Shown: positions 16,552 to 26,500 of the stretch, in pieces | Layout of the letters: every line of letters begins with the position of its first letter | Position numbering within the stretch: the stretch's first letter is position 1 | DNA from: Flavobacterium collinsii | Lineage (GTDB): Bacteria; Bacteroidota; Bacteroidia; Flavobacteriales; Flavobacteriaceae | Reading direction: 5' to 3' | Length of the DNA stretch: 64,000 bases | Assembly (NCBI RefSeq): GCF_902804485.1 | Contig: NZ_CADCST010000132.1 | Span: forward strand, 33,097 to 97,096 | Translations under genes and position numbers: made by a program | Notes under the pieces: model-generated | Databases searched by the model: none | Seen by the model: the letters and a program-made list of their open reading frames with translations, nothing else | Told to the model about the DNA's origin: nothing

Positions 16552-19221
16552 TTGCATACAAACTTATTTAATATCGTTTTATTATCATTTTTCCTAACTT
16601 TAGGATGTGGTAATTTATATTCGCAAGAGATAAAAAACAAAAAAAAGTCTTTACCTACTGTAAAACAAACAGATAAACCCAAAACTATTGCAGCAGACAA
16701 ACCTGAAGCCGCTGTATCAGACACTATAAAGCTGGATACTGTTAAAGCCAAAAAGAATTTTCTAGACGCCGTAACCAAATATAAGGCTAAAGATTATGCT
16801 AAATATGACAAAAAAGCAAAAACTCTTACCTTATATAATGAAGCCGAACTCTACTACAAAGATGTAGAACTAAAATCAGGAATCATTGTTTTAAACATGG
16901 AAAAGGAAGAAGTTTATGCCGGACGCATACGAGATTCTGCAGGTGTTTTGACGCAATATCCAAACTTCAAACAAGGGGCAAGCGAAGTTCAGCCAGATTC
17001 TATTCGATTTAACTTTAAAACAAAAAAAGCTTTAATCTACAATTCCAGAACCGAACAGGGAGAATTTAAAATTAAAGCAGCGATTACCAAAAAAGAAAAC
17101 GACTCCGTTTACTTTTTGCGTGGTGCCCGTTTTACAACTGCAAAAGACATTGACAATCCCGAATACTACTTTCAGACCAATAAAGTCAAATTTATTCCCG
17201 GTAAAAAAGTAATTACAGGTTTGACCAATATGGTTATTGCTGATGTTCCTACTCCTCTGGCACTGCCTTTTGCGTATTTTCCAATGAGTCAGGAAAAAAG
17301 TGTTTCGGGTATTATTTTACCCAGCTACAACGACTCTAACACAAGAGGATTCTCTTTACAGAATGGAGGTTATTACTTTGCATTAAGCGATAACTACGAC
17401 CTGACCGTTTTAGGTGATTATTATACCAATGGTAGTTACGCAATGCGTTTTGAGTCGGTATACGCTACAAAATATAAATACAGAGGAAACCTTAATATCC
17501 GTTTTGAAAATTTAATAAACAGTGAACGCGGTTATCCTGATTATTCAAAAGAAAAAATCTACAACATTCAGTGGTCGCATTCAAAAGATACAAAAGCAAA
17601 CCCTAATTCAACTTTTTCTGCTTCTGTTAACATGGGTAGTAGTAAGTATTTCAAACGATCTATCAATCAAGCGAACGCAGGATCGAATTTAAATAACACT
17701 TTAAATTCATCCATTTCATATAACAAAACATTCAATACGATACCTCAGGCGCGTATATCGCTAACTGCAACACACTCGCAGAATACCCAAACGGAAAAAA
17801 TCGATATGACATTACCAACGTTGCAAGCCAGCGTCGACCGTGTATATCCATTTGTTGGAAAGGACGGTGTCAAAAAAGGATTCATAAAAAACATCAATTT
17901 ACAATATAACTTAAGCGGTAAAAACAGTATCTCAACAACAGACTCTTTATTTTTCAAACCACAAATGTTCAGAGATGCCAAAATAGGAATGCAGCACAGT
18001 ATTCCTATTAGTACCAATTTCAAGCTGTTTAAATACTTTAGTGCGGGAGCCTCTACCAATTATCAGGAAACCTGGGTAACCAAAACCATTGCCAGAAATT
18101 ATGATGCGACTAAAGGACAAGCCGTAACGTCTACTATAAATGGGTTTGATGCTTTTAGAACTTATAATTTCAGCACCAATTTAGGAACTACAATTTACGG
18201 TACTTTCAATTTTGGAGAAGACAAAAAAATTCAGTCTGTACGTCATGTCATGAGACCAAACATAACCTATTCGTACACTCCTAGCTTTAATCAGTATTAT
18301 GACAATTATACCGTTGATGCAACAGGAAAGATTAATACTTACTCCAGATTTGACGAAGGTATTTTTGGTGCTCCGGGGAACAGCAACGCCAATATTGTAT
18401 CCTTTGCTTTAAGCAATACTTTTGAGGCCAAAGTACGAGATCGCGACAGCACAAAAACAGAGCCGAAAAAGATCATGTTATTAAACAATTTAAACTTTAG
18501 CACCAGCTATAATTTTAATGCTGACGGAAAAGAAACTCTAGCCTGGCAACCAGTAATCGTAAGCGGTGGAACACAGCTTTTAGACAATAAAATGAATGTC
18601 AATTTTGGAGCTGTTTTAAATCCGTATGCAATTGACAATTCAGGTCATGTTATGAATGTCTTTAATATTGACAATGGCGGAAGTTTGTTCCGATTAACCA
18701 GTGCCAATGTTACTTTAAACTATTCGTTTTCAAATAAAGGAACAAAAGAAGAAAAGAATACGCAGAGCCAGCGAAATGGAGGTCGTAATGATGACTTATT
18801 CGGAACAAATACGGACTTAAATGATCCCCGAAACAGCCAGTTTGCTAACGAGAAAGATGATGACAAAGATGTTATAAGTGAATTTTTCAGTTCTAAACTT
18901 CCATGGGATATGACTATGGCATACTCCCTAACCTACTCAAATGCCGCCAGAGAAAATAAAATTACAGGAAACTCTATCATGATATCCGCCAATATGGATA
19001 TTACTCCTAAGTGGAAGGGTGGAGTTTCTACTGGTTACGATTTTGTACAAAAAGGAGTTACTTTTACACAGTTCCGTTTTGAAAGAGATTTATTAAGCTG
19101 GAGAATGGCATTTAACTGGACTCCTATTGGTCCAAACTCAAACTGGAATTTCTTTATTGGAATTAAATCCGGAATGTTGAGCGACATCAAATGGAACAAG
19201 CGTAGTACTTCAAATCGATAA
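16552..19221 (+). CDS. LptD-like outer-membrane LPS assembly protein
   Basis: A large outer-membrane protein of about 890 residues. After a signal peptide ending near LYSQE comes a Lys/Asp-rich linker, an OstA/LptA-like periplasmic jellyroll (roughly the next 200 residues, with the repeated KSGIIVLNMEKEEVYAGR style), and then a long beta-barrel part. It fits the Bacteroidota LptD-like family that inserts LPS at the cell surface with LptE. The frame is open from TTG at 16468. I favour TTG at 16552 because the hydrophobic leader starts there and a promoter-like pair lies upstream, but 16468 and 16501 remain possible. The final strand of the barrel is followed by a short basic tail. It is divergent from the amidase operon and 24 bases ahead of ridA. 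Confidence 0.87.
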   Translation: MHTNLFNIVLLSFFLTLGCGNLYSQEIKNKKKSLPTVKQTDKPKTIAADKPEAAVSDTIKLDTVKAKKNFLDAVTKYKAKDYAKYDKKAKTLTLYNEAELYYKDVELKSGIIVLNMEKEEVYAGRIRDSAGVLTQYPNFKQGASEVQPDSIRFNFKTKKALIYNSRTEQGEFKIKAAITKKENDSVYFLRGARFTTAKDIDNPEYYFQTNKVKFIPGKKVITGLTNMVIADVPTPLALPFAYFPMSQEKSVSGIILPSYNDSNTRGFSLQNGGYYFALSDNYDLTVLGDYYTNGSYAMRFESVYATKYKYRGNLNIRFENLINSERGYPDYSKEKIYNIQWSHSKDTKANPNSTFSASVNMGSSKYFKRSINQANAGSNLNNTLNSSISYNKTFNTIPQARISLTATHSQNTQTEKIDMTLPTLQASVDRVYPFVGKDGVKKGFIKNINLQYNLSGKNSISTTDSLFFKPQMFRDAKIGMQHSIPISTNFKLFKYFSAGASTNYQETWVTKTIARNYDATKGQAVTSTINGFDAFRTYNFSTNLGTTIYGTFNFGEDKKIQSVRHVMRPNITYSYTPSFNQYYDNYTVDATGKINTYSRFDEGIFGAPGNSNANIVSFALSNTFEAKVRDRDSTKTEPKKIMLLNNLNFSTSYNFNADGKETLAWQPVIVSGGTQLLDNKMNVNFGAVLNPYAIDNSGHVMNVFNIDNGGSLFRLTSANVTLNYSFSNKGTKEEKNTQSQRNGGRNDDLFGTNTDLNDPRNSQFANEKDDDKDVISEFFSSKLPWDMTMAYSLTYSNAARENKITGNSIMISANMDITPKWKGGVSTGYDFVQKGVTFTQFRFERDLLSWRMAFNWTPIGPNSNWNFFIGIKSGMLSDIKWNKRSTSNR

Positions 19222-19245
19222 ACGATCGAACAAAAATAATTTATT

Positions 19246-19626
19246 ATGAAAAAAATCATCTTTACTGAAAAGGCACCAGCTCCAATTGGTCCTTACAACC
19301 AGGCAGTATTATCAGGAAACACACTTTACGCATCAGGTCAGATTGCTATCAATCCGGCTTCGGGCGAACTTATTACTGACAACATCAATGATGAAACGAA
19401 ACAAGTAATGGAAAATATTGCAGCAATTCTCGAAGCTGCTGATATGTCTTTTGAAAATGTGGTTAAAGCAACCATCTTCATTATGGACATGAATAATTTT
19501 GGGGCAATAAACACTGTTTACGGTTCTTATTTTAACGAAAAAACAGCTCCTGCACGCGAAACTGTTCAGGTAGCTTGTTTGCCAAAAAACGTAAATGTAG
19601 AGATTTCCATAATTGCAGTAAAATAA
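19246..19626 (+). CDS. ridA: RidA family reactive intermediate deaminase
   Basis: A 126-aa RidA/YjgF protein. Family residues are present: the AP.P.GPYNQA start, the SGQI strand, and a C-terminal R-E-T-V-Q-V block with the arginine that binds the substrate carboxylate. RidA hydrolyses enamine/imine intermediates such as 2-aminoacrylate and protects PLP enzymes. It lies 24 bases after the LptD-like gene and is likely on the same transcript; a two-way terminator follows. Confidence 0.95.
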   Translation: MKKIIFTEKAPAPIGPYNQAVLSGNTLYASGQIAINPASGELITDNINDETKQVMENIAAILEAADMSFENVVKATIFIMDMNNFGAINTVYGSYFNEKTAPARETVQVACLPKNVNVEISIIAVK

Positions 19627-19631
19627 AAAAA

Positions 19632-19702
19632 TGTTTCAGGTTTCAACTTATAGTTGATAATTGTGCTTAAAGCGCCAAACTTGAAACTTGGAACCTGAAA
19701 CA
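19632..19702. repeat. Inverted TTTCAGG-heptamer element
   Basis: TGTTTCAGGTTTCAA at 19632-19646 is answered by TTGAAACTTGG at 19681-19691 and AACCTGAAACA at 19692-19702, an imperfect inverted repeat around a 34-base centre. The units are the same as in the tandem array at 11919-11967. Confidence 0.75.
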
Positions 19703-19737
19703 AAAAAACCATTACGAGCTCGTAATGGTTTTTTTTT
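19702..19737. terminator. Bidirectional terminator between ridA and mgsA
   Basis: A 22-base perfect palindrome at 19708-19729 (half site ACCATTACGAG) is flanked by an A run on the left and a T run on the right. It can therefore end both the rightward ridA transcript and the leftward mgsA transcript. Confidence 0.88.
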
Positions 19738-19758
19738 GTATATCTAAAAATAGAAATT

Positions 19759-20133
19759 CTATAATTGCAAAGCGATAGCATTTAGCAGCAACTGTGCCGA
19801 AGCTTCATTTGTTGCGAGAGGTACATTATGCACATCACAAACACGAATTAACATATTAATATCGACTTCATGAGCATGACTTGCCAGAGGGTCCTTAAAG
19901 AAGAAAACCATTTTTGTTTTCCCCTCGGCTACTCTTGCAGCAATTTGCGCATCACCACCCATTGGTCCGGAAAGCATTCTTTTTACCTTAAAACCAGCAT
20001 TAACAGCTTTACTTCCTGTAGTTCCTGTTGCAATTAGTTTAATGTTTTCCTGAAGCAGCAAAGTCTTATTTTTATTTAAAAACTGAACCATGTCTGCCTT
20101 TTTTCCATCGTGAGCTATAATAGCAATTTCCAT
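19759..20133 (-). CDS. mgsA: Methylglyoxal synthase
   Basis: A 124-aa protein that converts dihydroxyacetone phosphate to methylglyoxal, a bypass of lower glycolysis. Family features are the AHDGKK start, the TGTTG phosphate loop, the SGPMGGDAQIA segment with the catalytic Asp, and DPLASHAHEVDI with the active-site His. It is shorter than the E. coli enzyme (about 150) but all conserved blocks are there. It lies 13 bases after the BadF-type kinase gene and is probably co-transcribed. Its nearness to gapA and pfkA fits a carbon-flux role. Confidence 0.93.
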   Translation of the reverse strand: MEIAIIAHDGKKADMVQFLNKNKTLLLQENIKLIATGTTGSKAVNAGFKVKRMLSGPMGGDAQIAARVAEGKTKMVFFFKDPLASHAHEVDINMLIRVCDVHNVPLATNEASAQLLLNAIALQL

Positions 20134-20146
20134 ATTTTAATTCTAT

Positions 20147-20998
20147 TTATTGATTTGCAACGTGGTAAGCAATTAATCCATCAATAGGTCTGCGTAAAAC
20201 ATTACCCAATTGAAGTTCGTACTTATCAAAAGTTTCCTGCAATTCCTCTTTTAGATAAAAAGCGATAGAACCTACAAAATGAACCGGAACTTCTTTGCAA
20301 TTATCAAATTGCTTGATGTAATTTTTAACGAAAGATTTCATGCCTTTGAAGATGATCTTTCTACAAAACTCCGTGTCTTTATGTTTGATCAGGAACTTTG
20401 CAAAAGTCGCCAAATAAGCATTTGGATTTGGCTCTTTATACAATTTATTCTTGATAAAATCAGGATCTAAATTATACTCTTTCTCAAATTCAACAGCCAG
20501 TTCTTTAGGCATTTTATTGAAATAGTACTTTCTGATTAATTCTTTTCCAAAAACATTTCCACTACAATCATCCATTGCAATATATCCAAGTGACTGTACT
20601 TTTTGATGCAATATTTTTCCATCAAAGAAACTGCAGTTAGAACCGGTACCTAAGATGCTTACAATGGCAGCCTCTCCTTTAGGAGTAGTCGCATATACTG
20701 CAGCATAAGTATCTTCCTGAACTTCTACAATTGCATTCTCAAAATATTCCTGAAATATCCTCGAAAGTTCAATTTTCATCCTATCGGTTCCGCAACCTGC
20801 TCCATAAAAGAACAAATGTGTCGCATTTTTTTTATTTTGCAGGATGTCAAAACGGTCGTTTAATCTTTCGACTATTTCGGGACCGTCAAGAATTTCAGGA
20901 TTTAATCCTAAAGTTTGTGTGGTGAATAATACTTTTCCATTATCATCAATTGCAATCCAGTCGGCTTTAGTAGATCCACTATCAACTATTAATTTCAT
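20147..20998 (-). CDS. BadF/BadG-family kinase (N-acetylglucosamine kinase-like)
   Basis: A 283-aa ASKHA-fold protein. The N-terminal phosphate loop VDSGSTKADW, the ILGTGSNC second phosphate motif and the C-terminal HFVGSIAFYL adenosine motif are all visible. The family includes N-acetylglucosamine kinases, eukaryotic NAGK-like proteins and the ATPases of benzoyl-CoA reductase; the lack of the cysteine motif of reductase activators favours a sugar kinase. The substrate is a guess (GlcNAc or glucosamine). It is in the same direction as gapA upstream, separated by a weak terminator, and closely precedes mgsA. Confidence 0.85.
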   Translation of the reverse strand: MKLIVDSGSTKADWIAIDDNGKVLFTTQTLGLNPEILDGPEIVERLNDRFDILQNKKNATHLFFYGAGCGTDRMKIELSRIFQEYFENAIVEVQEDTYAAVYATTPKGEAAIVSILGTGSNCSFFDGKILHQKVQSLGYIAMDDCSGNVFGKELIRKYYFNKMPKELAVEFEKEYNLDPDFIKNKLYKEPNPNAYLATFAKFLIKHKDTEFCRKIIFKGMKSFVKNYIKQFDNCKEVPVHFVGSIAFYLKEELQETFDKYELQLGNVLRRPIDGLIAYHVANQ

Positions 20999-21078
20999 TT
21001 TATTTAGTTTTTGGATTAGTTTTTCTTTAGCTAAATAAAAAGTATGCTTTTAAATTAATTAAAGAAGTAACAAAATAA

Positions 21079-21111
21079 GAAAATCCCATTACTATTCAAT
21101 AACGGGATTTT
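21079..21111 (-). terminator. Likely terminator after gapA
   Basis: AAATCCCATTA at 21081-21091 pairs with TAACGGGATTT at 21100-21110 with one internal mismatch, next to A-rich sequence on the left. It is just past the gapA stop on the leftward strand. Confidence 0.6.
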
Positions 21112-21127
21112 GCAAAAATATATATTA

Positions 21128-22132
21128 TTATTTTAAACCTGCAATATGCACAGACAAATCAATCAATTTACTTGAATATCCGTACTCATTATCGTACCAG
21201 GATACTAATTTAAAGAATGTTGAATTTAAACCGATTCCGGCACCTGCATCTACAACTGAAGTTCTTTTGTCAGAGATAAAATCCTGAGAAACAACTGCAT
21301 CTTCTGTGTATCCTAAGATACCTTTCATTGTAGTTTCAGAAGCATTTTTCAAAACAGCCATAATTTCTTCGTAAGAAGTTTCTTTTGCTAATTTTACTGT
21401 TAAATCTACTACAGAAACGTCAGCAGTAGGAACACGGAAAGACATACCTGTTAATTTTCCATTCAAAGCTGGAATTACTTTCCCAACCGCTTTAGCAGCT
21501 CCTGTTGAAGAAGGAATGATGTTGATGCTTGCAGCACGTCCACCTCTCCAGTCTTTTCTTGAAGGACCATCAGCTGTCATTTGAGTTGAAGTTGTTGCGT
21601 GAACCGTTGTCATTAAACCTTCAACAATTTCGAAATTATCGTGAATTACTTTAGCCAAAGGAGCTAAACAGTTTGTTGTACAAGAAGCGTTAGAAACTAC
21701 TAAATCTGTAGCTTTTGCTGTTTCATGATTTACTCCCATTACAAACATTGGAGCATCAGCAGATGGAGCAGAGATGATTACTTTTTTAGCACCACCTTTG
21801 ATATGTTCATTTGCAGTTTCGATAGTAGTAAAGATACCTGTACACTCAGCAACCACATCTACATCAACCTCGTTCCATTTTAAGTCAGCAGGGTTTCTTT
21901 CAGCAGTGATACGAATGTTTCTTCCGTTTACGAAAAGTTTTCCTTCTATTACTTCTACAGTTCCGTTGAAACGTCCGTGAACTGAATCATATTTTAATAA
22001 GTAAGCTAAGTGATCTACATCTAACAAATCATTGATTGCTACTACTTCTACATTATCTCTATTGAAAGTTTCTCTAAAAACGATTCTTCCGATACGTCCA
22101 AATCCGTTTATTCCTAATTTTACTTTTGACAT
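21128..22132 (-). CDS. gapA: Glyceraldehyde-3-phosphate dehydrogenase, type I
   Basis: A 334-aa glycolytic enzyme that oxidises glyceraldehyde 3-phosphate with NAD+ and phosphate. NGFGRIGR starts the Rossmann fold, SNASCTTNCLAP carries the catalytic cysteine, and the C-terminal SWYDNEYGYS block is intact. Asp in AINDLLD at the end of the second strand suggests NAD+ rather than NADP+. It lies 82 bases after pfkA in the same direction, so the two may form a glycolytic operon. Confidence 0.97.
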   Translation of the reverse strand: MSKVKLGINGFGRIGRIVFRETFNRDNVEVVAINDLLDVDHLAYLLKYDSVHGRFNGTVEVIEGKLFVNGRNIRITAERNPADLKWNEVDVDVVAECTGIFTTIETANEHIKGGAKKVIISAPSADAPMFVMGVNHETAKATDLVVSNASCTTNCLAPLAKVIHDNFEIVEGLMTTVHATTSTQMTADGPSRKDWRGGRAASINIIPSSTGAAKAVGKVIPALNGKLTGMSFRVPTADVSVVDLTVKLAKETSYEEIMAVLKNASETTMKGILGYTEDAVVSQDFISDKRTSVVDAGAGIGLNSTFFKLVSWYDNEYGYSSKLIDLSVHIAGLK

Positions 22133-22214
22133 TTTACTTAATTTTTGTTTTTTATTACACTAATTCAAAGTCTAATTTCCTCACAATAAACTTCTTTCCT
22201 TTTTTAAACTTTTT

Positions 22215-23201
22215 TTATGTCGACATGATATCGGACACTCTCAACAATTCTCGGTCAATTTCAGATTTACCTTTAATTGCTTGTTCAAGAGGTGTCAAAA
22301 CAACTTTGTCAGCCTGTAAACCAACCATATAATTTGATTTACCTTCTATCAAGGATTCTACCGCTTTTACTCCTAAACGGCTTGCTAAAACACGGTCAAA
22401 ACAAGATGGAGAACCACCACGCTGCATGTGTCCTAACACAGATACCCTAACATCATACTCAGGCAGGTTGGCTTCAACGTAATCTTTTAATTCGAATACA
22501 TTTTTACCAATTTTATCTCCTTCAGCAATAACTACTATACTTGATGATTTTCCTGAAGCTTTACTTTTTTGAAGAGAATCCAATAATCGGTCTAAACCTA
22601 AATCTTCTTCAGGAATAAGAATTTCTTCGGCACCGGCTCCAATTCCGGCATTAAGAGCAATATGCCCTGCATCTCTACCCATTACCTCTACAAAAAACAG
22701 ACGGTTATGCGAACTGGCAGTATCTCTAATCTTATCGATACAATCTACAACAGTATTTAGAGCTGTATCGTAACCTAAGGTATGACTGGTTCCGAAAATA
22801 TCATTATCAATTGTTCCCGGAATTCCCATTACAGGAAAACCATATTCTGAATTAAAAATTAATCCTCCGGTAAAACTTCCATCTCCTCCAATAACAACCA
22901 AAGCATCCACTCCGGCTTTTAAAAGATTCTCATGCGCTTTTTTTCTACCTTCCGGGCTTCTAAACTCAACTGAACGAGCCGATTTTAGGATCGTTCCGCC
23001 TTTGTTTACAATATTATTTACGCTTCGGGGTCCCATTTCTTTGAAGTCTCCTTCAATCATTCCCTGATACCCTCTATAAATTCCTATGCATTCTATATTA
23101 TGATAAGCACATGTTCGAACAACTGATCGTATTGCGGCATTCATTCCTGGTGAGTCACCTCCCGATGTTAGAACACCAACTTTTTTTATTGTTTTTGGCA
23201 T
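22215..23201 (-). CDS. pfkA: ATP-dependent 6-phosphofructokinase
   Basis: A 328-aa PfkA. It phosphorylates fructose 6-phosphate to the 1,6-bisphosphate. The ATP loop (TSGGDSPGMNAAIR), the GGDGSFTG block, the catalytic PGTIDNDI, and MGRDAG and QRGGSPS segments are in their normal order. A Gly in GGDGS favours ATP over pyrophosphate as donor. Length is standard. It heads the leftward pfkA-gapA pair, with about 310 bases of AT-rich sequence upstream. Confidence 0.96.
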   Translation of the reverse strand: MPKTIKKVGVLTSGGDSPGMNAAIRSVVRTCAYHNIECIGIYRGYQGMIEGDFKEMGPRSVNNIVNKGGTILKSARSVEFRSPEGRKKAHENLLKAGVDALVVIGGDGSFTGGLIFNSEYGFPVMGIPGTIDNDIFGTSHTLGYDTALNTVVDCIDKIRDTASSHNRLFFVEVMGRDAGHIALNAGIGAGAEEILIPEEDLGLDRLLDSLQKSKASGKSSSIVVIAEGDKIGKNVFELKDYVEANLPEYDVRVSVLGHMQRGGSPSCFDRVLASRLGVKAVESLIEGKSNYMVGLQADKVVLTPLEQAIKGKSEIDRELLRVSDIMST

Positions 23202-23454
23202 TATTTAAGTATTAAAGTGTAAAATTAGCAAACATTCACCACTTCTTGGGTTATGTTTATAATAAATTAATAAAATATGTTAAATTCAAACGTTTTCGTT
23301 AATAAGTTTTTCTTTCACTAAAAATTCATTAACAATAATAAATGTCTCCTATTTTAATTGAATGTTTAAAATTAACAATACATAAATGAAGTGTTATAAA
23401 ATTTCAGAGCATTCTTCCCTTTTCAAAAAAATAAGCGAACCTCTAAATTTAGCA
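23202..23454. other. AT-rich intergenic region upstream of pfkA
   Basis: About 250 bases without an ORF between the tamB terminator and pfkA. It presumably holds the pfkA promoter on the minus strand, but I could not find both promoter boxes at the usual spacing. No repeat seen. Confidence 0.5.
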
Positions 23455-23485
23455 CAAAAAAACCATTCGCAGCAACGAATGGTTT
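23455..23485 (-). terminator. Rho-independent terminator after tamB
   Basis: AAACCATTCG at 23460-23469 pairs with CGAATGGTTT at 23476-23485 around a CAGCAA loop. The A run to the left gives a U tract on the leftward transcript that ends tamB. Confidence 0.85.
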
Positions 23486-23512
23486 CATATGAGTGTATTT
23501 TTAACAAATTTC

Positions 23513-26500
23513 CTAAAAATCATTATCAGGGATCAATCCTTCATTGTTTATAGGCGGCGGAACTTTTCGTTCTTCCTCTTTTTTCTCTTCTTTCTTTTTA
23601 TTCTTGTCTTCCTTCTTTTTATTGGAGAAGTTCACAAAGTCCGGATTTAGACTGGAATCCTGTAAATCATTCGAAGAGTTTTTTATAGCTCTTTCCAATT
23701 TGTGGTTTTTAAACAGTTTATTGACCAATTCGCTAAAAGTATCAAAGTCGACTTCATACGATATACCCACTCCCTGTGTATAACCAATTCCCTGTCCGAT
23801 ATAATTAATATCATTTTCTTTATTGAACAAACGAAGATTCATTGATCCGTCTTCATTTACCCTATATAATATTTCAATATCTCCTACAATGGCAGACTCG
23901 TTAACTCCTCCAACCGGAACTCCAAGTTTTCCATTGATTGTTATTCTTTCATTGATCTGCGAAGATATGTTCGCTACAAACTGTCCATCAGCTTCCTGAC
24001 CTAATCTTTTGTCTGCCGAAATATAATTTAAGTCGATATTCACCTTATCATTATCCGATTTTATAATACCTCCCAGTAAACTCGAAGCGGTTTCGGTTAA
24101 TGTTCCAGACAAGTCGCCCTGGCTAAATCCATCTGTACTCATAAACGAACCTGTCGACAATAAATACAAGGCCTGCGTCTGACGAATATCCTTATCATCT
24201 AACTTATATTGTATCTCCGATTTAAGGACGTTACTAACAGAAGGGAACTGAATATCAAAATTAGGTTCCGGACTGGCCAAATCTCCACGTAAACCAATTA
24301 CCACTTCTACCGGTACTTTTTTATTGAATGAAGAGCTGTTATCCAACAATACAGCCGGATTTGCTGTTGTTTTATAAACTGCCTCCAGATTTAGCTGCGC
24401 TTTCATAGGGTTTCCTTCCCAAATAATAGACCCGCCTTTCTTAACCGAGAATTTTTTATCAATTAAACCGCCATATTTAAAATTATAAGTTCCTTCATAC
24501 GCCTGGAAATCTCCCCACATATTAAATTTACCCAGTGTGTTAATTTTAAACAATAACGAACCATATCCTTTTCCTTTCATACCGTGTCCGGAATTTCTAT
24601 CCAGAATTACTTCTACTTCGGCATCAGGAGTAATATCAAAATCAAACTCCAGTTCCAATCCGTTATAGTTCTTGGTTTTTTCGAGGATTCCATTTGCCAG
24701 GTTATACTTTTCCTGTGGCGTTACAAAATGAATCCAGCTGCTTTCTCCAACACTTTGCGCATTGTTAATTGGAATCTTAACCTGAGTCCCCTTTTCTGAT
24801 TTTGCATCTACCTTTATAAACAGGCTTTCTGTCGGACCTTTAATACTTGCAGTACCATTTATAAATGCGGTACCAAAATAGGCAGCATCTTCACTGTCTT
24901 TTGTGTCCAGCGCCAGCAATCGTTTAGAAGTAATCGTTAGATCCAGCTTCCAGTCACCAAAATTATGATGTTCGATACTTCCATTCAGCAAACCTTTTGT
25001 TCCGTATTTCGTATCTGTCAGCTGATTGTTTCTGAAAAGGAATTTCTCATCGGTTAAGTCAATTACGGTACGATCACTTAATTCATAATCTGTATTTAGG
25101 TAAGGAATCGTCATTCCTGCCTTCTCGACATACAAACGTCCGTTAATTTCAGGCTTTTTTAAATTTCCAACCACCGCTGCGTTTCCAGAAACCGATCCAC
25201 GAACATTTGATAAAACATCTCCTCCAACGGTTCCTAAAGTAGCCAGATTAAACCCTTCAAGTTTTAAACTTAAATCTAACATGGTCTCTTTGTTCTCTAC
25301 CGCAAAAGTTCCCTCCGCTTTAAAAGACTCTGTGAACCCGTTTTGAATAGTAGAATTTATTGTAAATTTCTTAAAGCTTTCATCTCCGGCTATATCAAAA
25401 TTAAGCGTTCCTAAATCTGTTTTATTCAGATTTAGATGGTCAATCACAATCGATGCCGTGGGTTGATAGACATCTTTATTCTGTTTATAATTGACATTTC
25501 CATTCAGATTACCATTAAAAACAAACTTGGAATTTAATGGTGTAATTTTATTAATATCAACATCTTCAAAATTCAGCACCAGATCTTTATAGTCCTTCCC
25601 TTTTATAACACCATTCAGATCTATTTTCTGATTCTCGTGCGACAATACAATATTCTCAATACTAAAATTTTTAAAATACTGATCAAAAATAATCTGATTG
25701 TCTTTCTCCGAATTTTCATTTAAGTACCATAAATAGTCTTTAAATTTCATTTCAGATTTCTTTATCCCTACAATATTGTTTTTGTTTTTATCAATGGTAT
25801 GATAGAGATCCAGATTAAAATAATCCTCTCCTTTTTCCCCACCTTTAAATTCAGATCTTACAAACAGTGTATCTTTAGCCGTAACGTTAATCAGGTTAAA
25901 GTCTCGTATTTTATAATAAGGTGTTTTTATACTGTCTAACTCTACATAAGCATTGTAAAGCGTATTTTTATTATCGATGCTAATTCGAATATTGTCAAAG
26001 GTATTTTTTGCAGCAGTAATTTTTTCAGAATTAAATTTAAATTTAAATTCTTGCAGATCCGAATCAATCTTCCCTCGAACGACAGTACTTGAATCAATCT
26101 TGATCTCGGGATACAACATTTCAACGATCTTATCATAAACATGGAAGTTGAAACGTAAAAACTGCCCTTTCTTTACCTTGTAAGGTTTATAGTTTGTGTA
26201 TAAACTTCCCACCGAGTTCATGACCAATTTATCCAATTGTGCAAACTGAAATTTACCCACTATTTCTCCGTTTACTACATCATTAGAACTAATGGTTATG
26301 GTGCGGAGTTTATCAGCATCAAAATTCGAATTAACTGAAATCTCATCAAAAACATAAGTATCTTTAGGATTCTGATAAACAGCATCTTTGATCGAGATAG
26401 CTCCTTGTAAATTCTCTATCGAATTTCCGGTCACTTCTACAATAACATCACCCCTAAACTGTGAGATAGAATCATCGACAAATTTAAGTTTTCTTAAATC